A stretch of 64,000 bases of DNA from Polyporus tsugae (Eukaryota > Basidiomycota > Agaricomycetes > Polyporales > Polyporaceae), in the NCBI GenBank assembly GCA_024305745.1, contig JAHRBS010000008.1, positions 1,798,001 through 1,862,000 of the forward strand, written 5' to 3'. Positions 54,566-64,000 of the stretch are shown in pieces. A program made the translations under genes and the position numbers. Positions within the stretch are counted from its first letter, which is position 1. Every line of letters begins with the position of its first letter. The notes under the pieces are model-generated. The model had not been told where the DNA came from. It ran no database searches and was given only the letters and a program-made list of their open reading frames with translations.

Positions 54566-55072
54566 ATGCCTGCTCAATCAGCACTCGACTCGCGCCTCCA
54601 ACTTGAAATCGGCGCCATCTACCTCCTCCTATTCATTCGCGACCCCGACATCGCCAAAGGCTTCCACTGGGCCCTCTACCACCACCGCACGCCCCACGGT
54701 GGTTACAAGTTCAACGTGAAGCAGATAGGGTCAGGCTGGATATGCGACAGCGCGCCAAACAACAGCATCATGCAGTCCTTCCTCCTCGACGGTGCGCTGC
54801 GCATCGGTTTCTGCGACCCTGCGGGAGCAGACGCACTCGAGTGGATCGATGGGATGTGCTTGACAGAGCCACCCGCGCCGTATGATATCCTCACATGTCG
54901 GACATGGACGATGCACTGCGTGCGCGGCCTTGTGAAGCAAGGCTTCGTCAAATGCGAAAATCCAGATGCTCTGGAGCAGGAGGCGAAGGATTGGGCGACG
55001 CATCACCACGAGAGCGCCTACAATGGGGTGATGCCCCGTCCCGTCGAAGACTCCCGGGTATGCACCTTCTGA
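54566..55072 (+). CDS. hypothetical protein, about 168 aa
   Basis: The frame starts MPAQSALDSRLQLEIGAIYL. It reads LLFIRDPDIAKGFHWALYHH, KFNVKQIGSGWICDSAPNN, WIDGMCLTEPPAPYD, TWTMHCVRGLVKQGFVKCEN and WATHHHESAYNGVMPRP, ending VEDSRVCTF. It has regular hydrophobic spacing and several Cys/Trp residues, and looks like a compact globular protein. It resembles small uncharacterised basidiomycete proteins with an HWAL-Y/H core, but I cannot name a family. The stop at 55072 may lie inside an intron: GTATGC after DSR is a plausible donor, with a TTTTGCAG acceptor at about 55144, which would extend the tail. Confidence 0.58.
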   Translation: MPAQSALDSRLQLEIGAIYLLLFIRDPDIAKGFHWALYHHRTPHGGYKFNVKQIGSGWICDSAPNNSIMQSFLLDGALRIGFCDPAGADALEWIDGMCLTEPPAPYDILTCRTWTMHCVRGLVKQGFVKCENPDALEQEAKDWATHHHESAYNGVMPRPVEDSRVCTF

Positions 55073-55863
55073 CGTACGTCGAACATAAGTACTTCACCGT
55101 TTCCCCCGAATCATAGTAGACACTCACCATCCGGACTTTTGCAGATCATGTTGTGCGCTCTCTGGGAGAGAGGACATTCGGGACTCGTCAATCCTCCCAG
55201 CTTTCAAACGCACATGTGCGCGTCCCCGAGTCTTGATAAATCACTACACTGTAGTTTATCCCCTGTTGAATGTTGGGACCAGATTTCTTCGTGCCGACTG
55301 GCGGCCCGGGTTGTGAGCGAGAGGACAAAAGCGTAGGAAAGTTGTCGCAAGGGTTACGGCCGAGTCATTGTGCCAAATTTGTCTTCATCGATATCGATAT
55401 CTCATGGATTGTCTTTCATCCTCGCCACGAGGTGGTTACCCGGTTGGAGATCGTCATTTGGAACCGACTACCCCATTTGGTAACAGGCGTCTAAAATCTG
55501 TGGCTGCGCTTCGACAAGTTCGGGATCCCCTTTACTTAAGTACATCCTCCGAGTTTGGCCTGCCAGCTTTAATCCCGAATGCACCTCGTAAGTTTTCCGG
55601 TTATTCGCATCCAAATCCCGCTGATTGAACATGTAATAGGAGAACTTCTGGACCGCCCATGACACATTGATGCGCTGTACATTTCGACGACAGACGCTTG
55701 TGGTGCCACCGGACTGCGAGGCGGCCAAGTAACGTTTGCACCGAACGACGCGCCATAGAATACACGCAACACTTTCTACCTTCTAGATTGTGCCATATTC
55801 CGGGGTTGTCCCCTTGGACCGACGTGATCTAAGAATTGCTACCCCTCTCGTTTGCAAAGCGAT
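55073..55863. other. intergenic, no gene seen
   Basis: Spacer of 791 bases with short frames only; it may contain a terminal exon of the preceding gene near 55145. The right part is the promoter of the acetyltransferase gene. Confidence 0.45.
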
Positions 55864-58349
55864 ATGTCGGGTGTGGACCGTCAAGGCACAAAAGAGAGCC
55901 CACGGGCTCCTCCTAGACACCTCAGAGCAGTAGGTATGTACATTCATATTGTATGTTCTCTTCCTTTCTTTGTTGTATGATGCTCACTAGTTGCATAGGT
56001 ACACTCGAGTGGTTCTTATTCGCTAGAACCAAGGCCCAAGCCGACTCCTGTGTCATTGTTGCGGCGAGATACGTACCCGCCCATTCAGGGGACGTCATCA
56101 ACAAGGCCGCGCTCTACCCTGCTCTCGGCGAGGTCGTCCGCAACAACGTCGCACTCGCTTCGCGAATCGCCCCTGCGTCTGGCAGACGCCGTCCTCCCGA
56201 ATGGGTCCGACTCCCGTCCCTCGACCTCGACCGCGTCGTGGAGTTCATCGACGATGACTTCAGCAATCTCGAATCCGTCTTTGAATCGCAGTTCCAGCGG
56301 GGATTCGACCCAGATGCAGACCTCCCGCTCTGGCGGCTCGCTGTCCTCAGAGACGGGACGCTCATCTTCGCGTTTGACCACGCGCTGTGCGACGGCCTCA
56401 GCGGTCTCGCTTTCCACCGCAAGCTCCTCAAAGCGCTCCAGGAGGACCGCACATCCCCGACCTCCGTCCGGTTCGCCGAAGACCTGAACCTCACTCCCGC
56501 CTTGGAAGAAGCAACGCACGTCTCCGTCCCGTGGGGCACGGTCTTCCGCGAGACCCTCAAGCTCTTCAACCCGTTCGCCTGGCGGCGCCACCTCGCGACC
56601 TGGGCGGGCAACCACATCCCGCCGTCCTTCGAGCTCGACATGCGCGTCCACATCCTCACCTACTCCCCCGACGAAGCGCAGCGCCTGCTCGAGCACGCGC
56701 GCGCGCACGACTCGACCCTGACGTCCACCGTCCACACGATGTCGCTCCTCGTCCTCTCCCGTCTGCTCGACAAGCACGCGCACGGGAAGTTCAAGTTCAC
56801 GACGACATACGTCCCCATCTCCCTCCGCCGCTCCACCGGCGCGTCCCCCGACGACTTCTGCAACCACTACTCGTACCACTTCTCCGAGCACAAGCTCTTC
56901 CCTAGCTCAGACCTATCGGACGAGTCGCCCTTCCCCTGGTCTGACGCGGCGCGGTTCGCGCAGAGGCTCAGGGGGGCGGTCCCGCACGCCGCGTCCGCGA
57001 TGGGCCTCCTCAAGCTCGTCGGGAGCCCCGGCAGACGCGGGGGGTTCGTCCGCCGCCCGCTCGGCCACAAGCGCATCATCGGGATCGAGCTCTCCAACCT
57101 CGGCTTGTTCTCCCTTGGCCCGGAGGAGCAGGAGCAGGAGCAGGAGCTCGAGGGACGGCGTGCCGTCGAAGTCGTTCCCACAGCGGCCGTCGCCGTCGCG
57201 GAGACCGTCAAGTCACAGGACGCCAGCCGTGGTGGTGCAGGCGGTGCGTCTGCAGCTGCAGCTGCAGAAGGGCGCGCGGATACCACAGAGAATGCGTCTC
57301 CCACCGCTTTGAACGGAGCAGATGCGGCTGCGGCAGGTACTGCCCATGCTGGCGGTGGTGGCGAGCGTCCCGTTACTCCTCCAGCTTCCATGCCCGAAGC
57401 CCCCGTGCCCGTCGCACCGGCCAACGAGACGATCGCCCCTCCACCCGTAGCAGAAGATAAGAAAATGTCAGCGAGTCCACATGATGCCTCTGCGACCGCT
57501 CCCGGGCCGCCCCCATCGGAGACCGTCAACGCCCTCGAAAGTCCTAATGCTGCCCCCGAACCGGCAGGCATTGCATCTCCCGAATCCTCACCAACGCACG
57601 TTTCCGAGTCAGCAAGGGACGTCGTCGATGAAGATGAAGGACCTGTCTCAGCCACGCATGCGCACCATGAAACCACTCCCGTTCCCGCAAAGGAGCGCCA
57701 AGCGATCCCCCTCCCGGACTCGGAGGTGACCCACCACGACGCCCTAACAGAACCCCCCCAACCACTGGCAGACGCTCCCGCGACGGTGCCGCCCGCCGAA
57801 GCCCACGCTCGGGCCCGCACGACTTCCGACACGTCGCGCGCGGCGGACCAAGAAGGCACTAAGCCTGAGCTAGAGCTAGTTTCCCCACAAGGCCCCACGG
57901 GGAACGGCACGCGTACGGGGAAAAACGCGGATCCCCCGCACCCCAGTGGCACAGCCGACGCGAACCGCGCCCCCACCCCCACGGGGAACGTTCGGAATAT
58001 TGCCGTTGCAAATTCCGCCGCGGAAGATGGAGCGTGCTCGGGAACCGATAAGGCGGCTGCCCGAGGGACTGGTCAGGCGAGGGCCGTCGGGAATCGCGTT
58101 CCGACGCACGGCCAGGAACCGGAGGAGACCCCGCCGCTGTGGACCATCCGCGAGGTGTTGTTTGCGCAGGGTGACGGCACGCTGGGGGCGGCGATCAAGG
58201 TGAGCGTGACGGGGACGCCGTCCGGAGGGCTCGGGATCGTGATCAGCTGGGGCAGGAGCGCGGTAGACGAGGAGTTCGGGAAGGAGTTCGTCGTGGGCTT
58301 TGCTGATAGCGTACGGGAGCTGACCATCGGCGGTGAACGGCAACGATGA
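55864..58349 (+). CDS. alcohol acetyltransferase-like protein with large disordered insert
   Basis: Acyl-CoA transferase of the Atf1/Atf2 (AATase) fold, which makes acetate esters from alcohols. Exon 1 (55864-55936) encodes MSGVDRQGTKESPRAPPRHL; a 65-base intron leads to GTLEWFLFARTKAQADSCVI and one long exon. The catalytic HxxxDG is in IFAFDHALCDGLSGLAFHRK. Further family sequence includes FKFTTTYVPISLRRSTGASP, DDFCNHYSYHFSEHKLFPSS and HKRIIGIELSNLGLFSLGP. Then comes an Ala/Pro/Glu/Thr-rich, low-complexity stretch of about 280 residues before the C-terminal part resumes: PPLWTIREVLFAQGDGTL, GGLGIVISWGRSAVDEEF and FVVGFADSVREL. Total about 805 residues, against roughly 480-540 for the family. 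The insert is in frame with no stops. The gene lies tail to tail with an alcohol dehydrogenase. Confidence 0.78.
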
Positions 58350-58590
58350 CTGGCAAGTTTGGTTGCAATTGGAGAAGCCCTTACGAATCGCGCGTTTTCA
58401 GAGGATGGGTGAGCAATCGTCGACATCCTGGTCGTATTCATCGTGCAATATATATATTACATCCCCACTTAGTTTACTTCGTGATACGTACATACAAACC
58501 GCCCCCCGTGATCGTCTCGTGGATAATGATAATGTTACAACAACGTTCTGGACTCAGAAGGGGAGCGGCGTAGTCCGGCAGGCGAAGATC

Positions 58591-60004
58591 TCAGTTCTTC
58601 ATGTTGAGAACAATGCGACCGGCAATCTTGCCCTGCTCAAGGTCCTCGTAAGTCCTAAACAGCATTCGTCAGCATGTTTCTTTATCGTCAACAAAAGGCG
58701 GCACGCACTGGCTGAGCTCCGACAGCGGCTTCGTGGCGTAGTGGCACTTGACCTTCCCGCGCGCCGCGATGTCGAGTGCCTCGCGGGCGTCCTGGCGGTT
58801 GCCGACGTACGACCCGAGGATGCTGATGCTCTTGACGACGGTGAAGAAGATGTCCGCGCTGAGGTTCGCCTTCGCGGGGAGCCCGACGACCATGAGCGTG
58901 CCGCCCATGCGGAGGTAGTCGACAGCCTGCGCGTAGGCCGCACCGGTCGCGGCGGTGACGACGGCAGCGTGCGCGCCGAAGCCGTCTGTCGCCTCGCGGA
59001 TCTCTTTGACGAGATCCTTGGTCTCGCGGAAATCGACCCACTTCTCGGCGCCGAGGCGGGTGACGAGGTCCTTCTTCTCAGCACCCGTGTCTGTGTACGA
59101 TGGGGAGCGTTCAGCAGATGTCGAGGTGATAGAGCACGGAAGGCGGCGTACCGACTGCGACGACGCGGAGACCCATGGCGACGGCGTACTGGACCGCGAG
59201 ATGTCCGAGACCTCCTCCGGCACCGGGGAGGACGATCCAATCACCGATTTTGGCCTTCGAGTACTTGATGGCGCGGTAGACAGTAACGCCCTGGCGGTAC
59301 AATCGATGATGATCAGTTGCGAAGGTGGGAAACGACAACGCGGGATAACACTCACGGCGCAGAGAATCGAAGCAGCCTCGGCGGACGAGAGCTCGTTGGG
59401 GATAGGAGTGACGTGTGTCACCCAGGAGACGACGTATTGCGAAAACGTTCCGTCGACGGTAAACCCACTGTAGCGGCCGTTCAAGCAGCCTACGGATGTG
59501 GAATGCGGAGCCGAGTGTGGGGTGGGATGTCATGAATGACGTCAGCACGAGACTAGGCCGGCACAATTCCACCACCACGCACTCTGCTCGATCCCGTTGC
59601 GGCATGGCTCGCAGTCCTGGCACGAGTACGCGAGCCACTTGATCCCGACGCGGTCGCCCAGCTTCACGGGCGAGTCCTGCGTGTGCTGGCCAATGGCGAC
59701 AACGCGCCCGACACCCTAAGCCACACCCGCACGCCGTCAGACCGGTGCCCACAGCAGAAGACAGGGAGCGCGTTACCTCGTGTCCACCGATGAGAGGGAG
59801 CTTCGCCTGGATGGGCCAGTCGCCGTTGCGCGCGTGGAGGTCGGTGTGGCATACACCGCTGCAGTCGAGCTCGACGAGACACTCGCCGGGGGCGAGCTCG
59901 GAGGGCTGCTTGACGGGGTGGTTGTCGATGATCCTCAGAGGCTCGGACGTCTTCTCGACGATGGCGGCCTTCTGGACCTTGGGGATGTTGAACGAAGCAG
60001 ACAT
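58591..60004 (-). CDS. zinc-dependent alcohol dehydrogenase (ADH1 type)
   Basis: Cytosolic NAD-linked medium-chain dehydrogenase converting aldehydes and primary alcohols. Start MSASFNIPKVQKAAIVEKTS; catalytic zinc site LDCSGVCHTDLHARNGDWP with GGHE; structural zinc cysteines in CQDCEPCRNGIEQSCLNGRY, the last Cys restored by splicing; GTFSQYVV; HVTPIPNELSSAEAASILCA; nucleotide-binding GDWIVLPGAGGGLGHLAVQ; GGTLMVVGLPAKANLSADIF; GSYVGNRQDAREALDIAARG; end GKIAGRIVLNMKN. Five or six exons, phases agree at the junctions I checked. About 345-350 residues, as usual. An in-frame upstream frame (to 60316) is rejected as an N-terminal extension because a TATA box lies within it. Confidence 0.88.
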
Positions 60005-61233
60005 GGTAGAAGAGCTGGCTGTCGAAGTCGAAGTCGAGTGGGGTCTGGAGTGTGGAGAAAGAAGTGTGGCAGAAGCGCGAGGCTTTATACGGAGCGGAGG
60101 AGGGCGCGCAAATTGAATTCTGGGTGGGAACGCGGCGGGAAGTGTGATTCTGAGCATTCCCGTGGTGGTGCTTTGGAAGGTTCTGAGACGCGGTGTCTCA
60201 CCTTGTTCCCCCTGATAAGAAGCTGTCGAAAACCTGGAATTGGGAAAGCGGGACCAGGGGGACAGGGGCTGGGCACCCGCCCGACGTCCGAACTGCTGCA
60301 CAAACGCCCTCGTCAAGGCGAGCCTGGGCCGGGATTCGTCTTCCGAGTTCTCTCTGCGCAGCCCAAATCATTCATGGGACGTCGTCCTACGCCGCCACAG
60401 CCTCGAATGGGCTGGTCAGCTGGACGCGAGGTTGTCAGGACATCTGGATTGGTGGATTGGTGTCCAGATGGATGGTGTACGTGGGACACGGCTCTTCATG
60501 CGATCCGTGCTCGGAGATTCAGCACGAGATGATTATATACCAGACATTGGCGCGATAGGCCGGGAATTATTGCTAGGTTTTCTGAAACGTGTGCGAGGTT
60601 GAAGCCGTAGGCCGTAAGATTCGAGCTGGTCGAAGACGAGAAGCAATCCAGGCCCTTGCACACGCCTCACACAAAGTCTGGGTGCTTCCAAGCGCCGACT
60701 TTCCCTTTTTGTTAGTCCTATCAACGCCATCGATATGTTCGAGGCCGTCGTGGCTGTGGCCTGCCGTGGCTCGCAGCACATGGATGTAAGTAAATTTCGT
60801 TCCACCCAAGCCAGCATCCTCCGCCGCGGAATCGAAATTTCACAAATTTTATATACACTATGGGGTATCAAGAAGGGAGCCTCTCGTGGAGATGAGACCT
60901 ATGGATGTAAGTAAATCCAAACCAACGTGCATCCGAGCACCCTAAACACTACTGACGCGCGGCATAACTTGAGCCTCACAGTACTAGGGTTATGGATAAC
61001 AACCAATGGCCAACGCGGTAAGACAACATTATGGTACGTAGCACTACACTGCCCCTCAACACAACAGTACTCAAGTATACTAGAAGACACTATCCAAGCA
61101 CAAACAAGAACATCGGCACTGGAGGGTATGCATGTCTGATACATAATCAAGAAACGGCACTCCCACCTCCCTCAACGCACCCCCAACTCTCAGATCTCAC
61201 CGATCATCCAAACCCAAACCGCCCGGTGCCCCA
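60005..61233. other. intergenic, ADH promoter and spacer, no gene seen
   Basis: The first 300 bases are the ADH promoter. The rest, up to the 3' end of the CSC1-like gene, shows no coding signal. Confidence 0.5.
60083..60089 (-). promoter_or_regulatory. TATA box of the ADH gene
   Basis: TATAAAG on the minus strand, about 80 bases before the ATG at 60004, followed by a CT-rich leader with repeated CTTCGA units (TCGACTTCGACTTCGACAG). Fits a strong fungal core promoter. Confidence 0.65.
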
Positions 61234-64000
61234 TCAATCCCACTCCTCCTTGTCGGGCGGCGGCCCCGAGATATCCACATTGCCCTCCGCATCCATGACC
61301 GCGTCCCGCGTCGACGCCGTGACGCCCGCCTCCCTGCACGCCCGCTCCTCCGCCTCCCCGAGCCCGAGCTCGTCCCGCGGGATCCAGATCGTCGGCTGCG
61401 GCTCCACGCTCGCCGGGTGGTAAAAGTCCTTCGGCCCGCCCTCCTCGTCCACGCCCCGCACCACGCTCTCGAGGTCCTCGCCCTGGTCCAGGCTCTTGCT
61501 CTTGCTCTTGCTTATGCTCTTCTGCGACGGGATCGAAACCGGACTCGACGGCTCGCCCCCCTCCGCCCTTCCGCCGTCGCCGTCGCCCGCGATCTTATCC
61601 TTGCTCGTGCGCTTGCGCACCTCCGACTCCGCAGAATCGCGCTGCTGCTGCTCCTTCTCCACGTCGCTCGTCTTGCCCTCCTCGCCCACGTCCTCCCCCT
61701 CCTCGATCTCCTGCGCGATCGCCTCGAGGTCCCCGTCGCTCTTGTGCGTCATGTCCGCGAGGGTGAGCGGCAGGAACTCGGTCAGCGGCCCGTACGAGTT
61801 CGTGATGATCATGTGGAAGAACGCCGTGAACACGAGCAGCACGATCGCGAGCGCGCCCTCGGGCACCGCGCTCGCCTCGTCCTGCGCGTTGCGCGAGAGG
61901 AAGAAGAGCGCGGCGAGGCAGATCTGCTGGATGTACAGCCCGACAAAGATGTGCTGGATCGCCTTGGGGAAGAACTGGCCTCCGGTCTCGTTGCCGCCGA
62001 CCGCCGCGCCTCCGTCGAGCTGCCAGAGGAAGAGGTACTTCCAGAGGTGGTAGAAGAGGAAGAACGTCCCCAGCGCAAGGCCGTTGATAATCGGGGAGAT
62101 TATGCTGTAAGCGAGGGCTGTTTTGGGGGTTCAGACATGTGAGCGACTTGAGCGTAGAACTAGGGGAATTGAGACTCACTGATGATGACGAGGAGCGTGA
62201 CGTTCGGAAAGAGCGTGCCCCACGACACCGACCGCATCGTATACTTGATGCTGTAGATCGAACGCGGCGTCGAGCCGAGGAGGACAAGCTTCACGTAGTA
62301 CAGCACGAGCGGCACGATCTGCAAGAAGCCGGACGCGGTGCCCGTCAGACCCTGCAGGACGATGTACGTGAGGAAGAACGTCGACGCCTTCGGCAGGTTC
62401 TGCGCGAGGATCGTCGGGATCGAGGACGGGTTTTTGACCAGCTCCGGGAGCGCGGCGATGAGGCCAGACGAGAGCGTCACGACTAGGAACGAGTTCTGCA
62501 AAGCGCGTCGTCAATGGCCATGTCCCCAACACATACAAACACGAGTCACATTCGACTACTCACCACGACCAGGAAGATGAAGAAGCGCGTCATCAAGCTC
62601 AACTCGATCATCGTGCGCTGCGGCATGCCCTCGAGGCGCGCCAGGATCCTCAGGATAATCGGCAAGAGCATCATGAGGATCGCGAGCAGCGCCGGGGGCA
62701 GGATACCCGAAATAATCCCCACAATCACCGGCGGCAGCTTGCACAACCACGCCAGCCAGCTGTACGTCGCGCACAGCGAGTGCACGTTCGACACGACACC
62801 GACGAACGCGACCGGGATCGCCCACACGATGACCAGCCCGATCGTGATCACCCACGAGATCGCCGTCCGGATCCGCGCCTCGTACGGGTTCATGTTCAGG
62901 TTGCTCCAGATCACGTCCCCCGGCGCGACGTTCACGCTCTTCGACGCCATCCGGTACGGCATGTGGTGCGTCAGCACCTGCGCCGCCATGTGCGCCGCAA
63001 TCTGCTGGTTGAACAGCACGAACGCCGAGTTGAGCGGAGGGTACGTCTGCGCGGGGGTCGCTTCGCCCTTCGTCCCCTTGGAGTGGCTGATTTGTGGCGA
63101 GAGGACGGCGGACGACGAGACGGAGACATCGCGCGCGAGCGTGCGCCGAGCATCGCGGAGAGCCGTGTTCGTCTCTGCGAGCTCCTCGCGCGCCCAATCG
63201 ATCGAGTCGACCTTCTTGCCGATCAGCGGGAGCGCGAACGGCATCCAGCTAGCTATGGGAAGGCGGTGCGTCGGACGTTTGTTGCGCGGGACGAGCTTCT
63301 CCGCCAGCGACATGTCGCGCTCCGCGTCTGTGGTCGGGCTGCCCGTCAGAGGGAGCGAGGTCTCGATCGACGCACGCTTGTCGCCCTTCTTCGCCTCCTT
63401 CTTCACCTTCTTCTTGTGCAGCTTGACAGCGGTGTTGATAAGGGCGGTCTCGGCAGACTCGAGCTTCATCGCGGCCGCCTGGCGACGGTCGTACACCTCG
63501 GGCATCTCCTTGAGGTCGCGGTTGAGCCACACCTTGGCGACCCCGCCGGGGAGGTGCGAAAAGAGCTGGGTGAGCGCCGACTCGGTGAGATATCGGCGGG
63601 GGACGCCCGTGATGAGCACGGTGCTGGCCTTGGCCGAGGCAGCGTTCTTGGGTTCAATGAGCCACTGCTGGCGTACGGTAACGAAATGCTTCATCTCGTA
63701 GCGGATGTTCCACCAGATCCAGATGGTGAATAGCCAGATAAGGATGATGTGCGCGGCATACCGGTCTTGCTTATCCGACGCAACGTTGCCGAAGGTGAAC
63801 ATGTCGAGGCCGGAGTGGCCTGCGACGGCACTGTTGACCGAGGTAATGGGGAGAAGAACACTCCAGGAAATGAGCCAGATCGGGAGAAGCATCCGGACCA
63901 TCATGCGCAGGAAGCGGACGAAAAAGTACGCATCCATGCCATTCTTCGTCCGGATCTCCTCGTAGTCGGCCGAGAAGACGGCGAGCGGCCATTTTAACAT
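61234..64000 (-). CDS. CSC1/RSN1-type (TMEM63) osmosensitive channel, 5' end outside window
   Basis: Multi-pass calcium-permeable channel of the DUF221/CSC1 family. Visible part in order: FVRFLRMMVRMLLPIWLISW and IILIWLFTIWIWWNIRYEM (N-terminal RSN1 helices); STVLITGVPRRYLTESALTQ and a Lys-rich cytosolic PHM7-type domain; PPLNSAFVLFNQQIAAHMAA; VAPGDVIWSNLNMNPYEARI, the family hallmark; then helices ISWVITIGLVIVWAIPVAFV, PPVIVGIISGILPPALLAIL, STFFLTYIVLQGLTGTASGF, ALAYSIISPIINGLALGTFF and LAIVLLVFTAFFHMIITNSY. The long cytosolic tail is Glu/Lys/Ser-rich and ends PDKEEWD. Two introns (about 62496-62568 and about 62115-62180) split it. The first residues of the protein lie beyond 64000. About 890 residues are visible. 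Confidence 0.87.

Noticed and set aside
56085..57982. Long minus-strand frames opposite the acetyltransferase gene.
   Set aside because: GC-rich shadow frames; the plus-strand frame carries the recognisable HxxxDG acyltransferase.
60005..60316. In-frame upstream extension of ADH resembling a mitochondrial targeting sequence (Arg/Ser/Pro-rich).
   Set aside because: A TATAAAG box lies inside it (60083-60089) about 80 bases before the conserved start MSASFNIP, so this is promoter and leader; no splice site supports translation from further upstream.
1..64000. CRISPR arrays, rRNA genes, LTR retrotransposons.
   Set aside because: No regularly spaced repeats, no rRNA-like conserved blocks, and no reverse transcriptase or integrase motifs were seen on either strand.

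Overview
This window looks like nuclear DNA of a basidiomycete fungus, most likely a mushroom-forming Agaricomycete. Almost every recognisable gene is split by short introns of about 45-65 bases with GT(A/G)(C/T)GT donors. The gene set is fungal: a Pdk1-type kinase, Nup96, a GPI-anchor deacetylase, the small RPA subunit, a G-alpha subunit, a CSC1-type channel, P450s, a HET-domain relic and an NCS1 permease. There are no operons; genes lie on both strands. All annotation is by reading the sequence, with no database search, so names rest on motif and domain recognition.

Layout. 0-3.3 kb: the 3' end of an intact MFS transporter followed by a decayed tandem copy. 3.5-6.7 kb: mitochondrial GTPase Mtg1, whose first intron is swollen to about 1.58 kb. 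7.8-8.5 kb: a 685-bp non-autonomous hAT-like element with 31-bp inverted ends and 8-bp target duplications. 9.0-9.8 kb: a basic nuclear-type protein of unknown role, then over 5 kb with no recognisable gene. 15.1-18.6 kb: tRNA-Thr, a bHLH transcription factor and a small four-helix membrane protein. 21.5-27.2 kb: divergent pair PDK1 / stand-alone Nup96. 27.9-30.1 kb: NCS1 permease. 32.1-34.4 kb: a GID9/Fyv10 C-terminal fragment and a HET-domain pseudogene. 36.2-42.1 kb: an unknown protein, the GPI deacetylase Gpi12/PIG-L, a secreted DUF3455-type protein and Rpa3. 43.6-48.5 kb: a recent tandem duplication carrying two P450 genes. 49.1-55.1 kb: initiator tRNA-Met, an F-box protein, a divergent G-alpha subunit and a small unknown protein. 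55.9-60.0 kb: alcohol acetyltransferase and alcohol dehydrogenase, tail to tail. 61.2-64.0 kb: a CSC1/RSN1-type channel that runs off the right edge.

The window mixes conserved housekeeping genes with rapidly changing accessory loci (MFS, HET, P450, MITE, gene fragments). The most unusual points are: a predicted single-nucleotide exon in the G-alpha gene, which also has His in place of the catalytic arginine; the inflated Mtg1 intron; a duplicated P450 pair in which one copy has lost the I-helix acidic residue and both share a GC-AG intron; a Nup96 gene separated from Nup98; and an acetyltransferase split by a disordered insert of about 280 residues beside an ADH gene that could supply its substrate.
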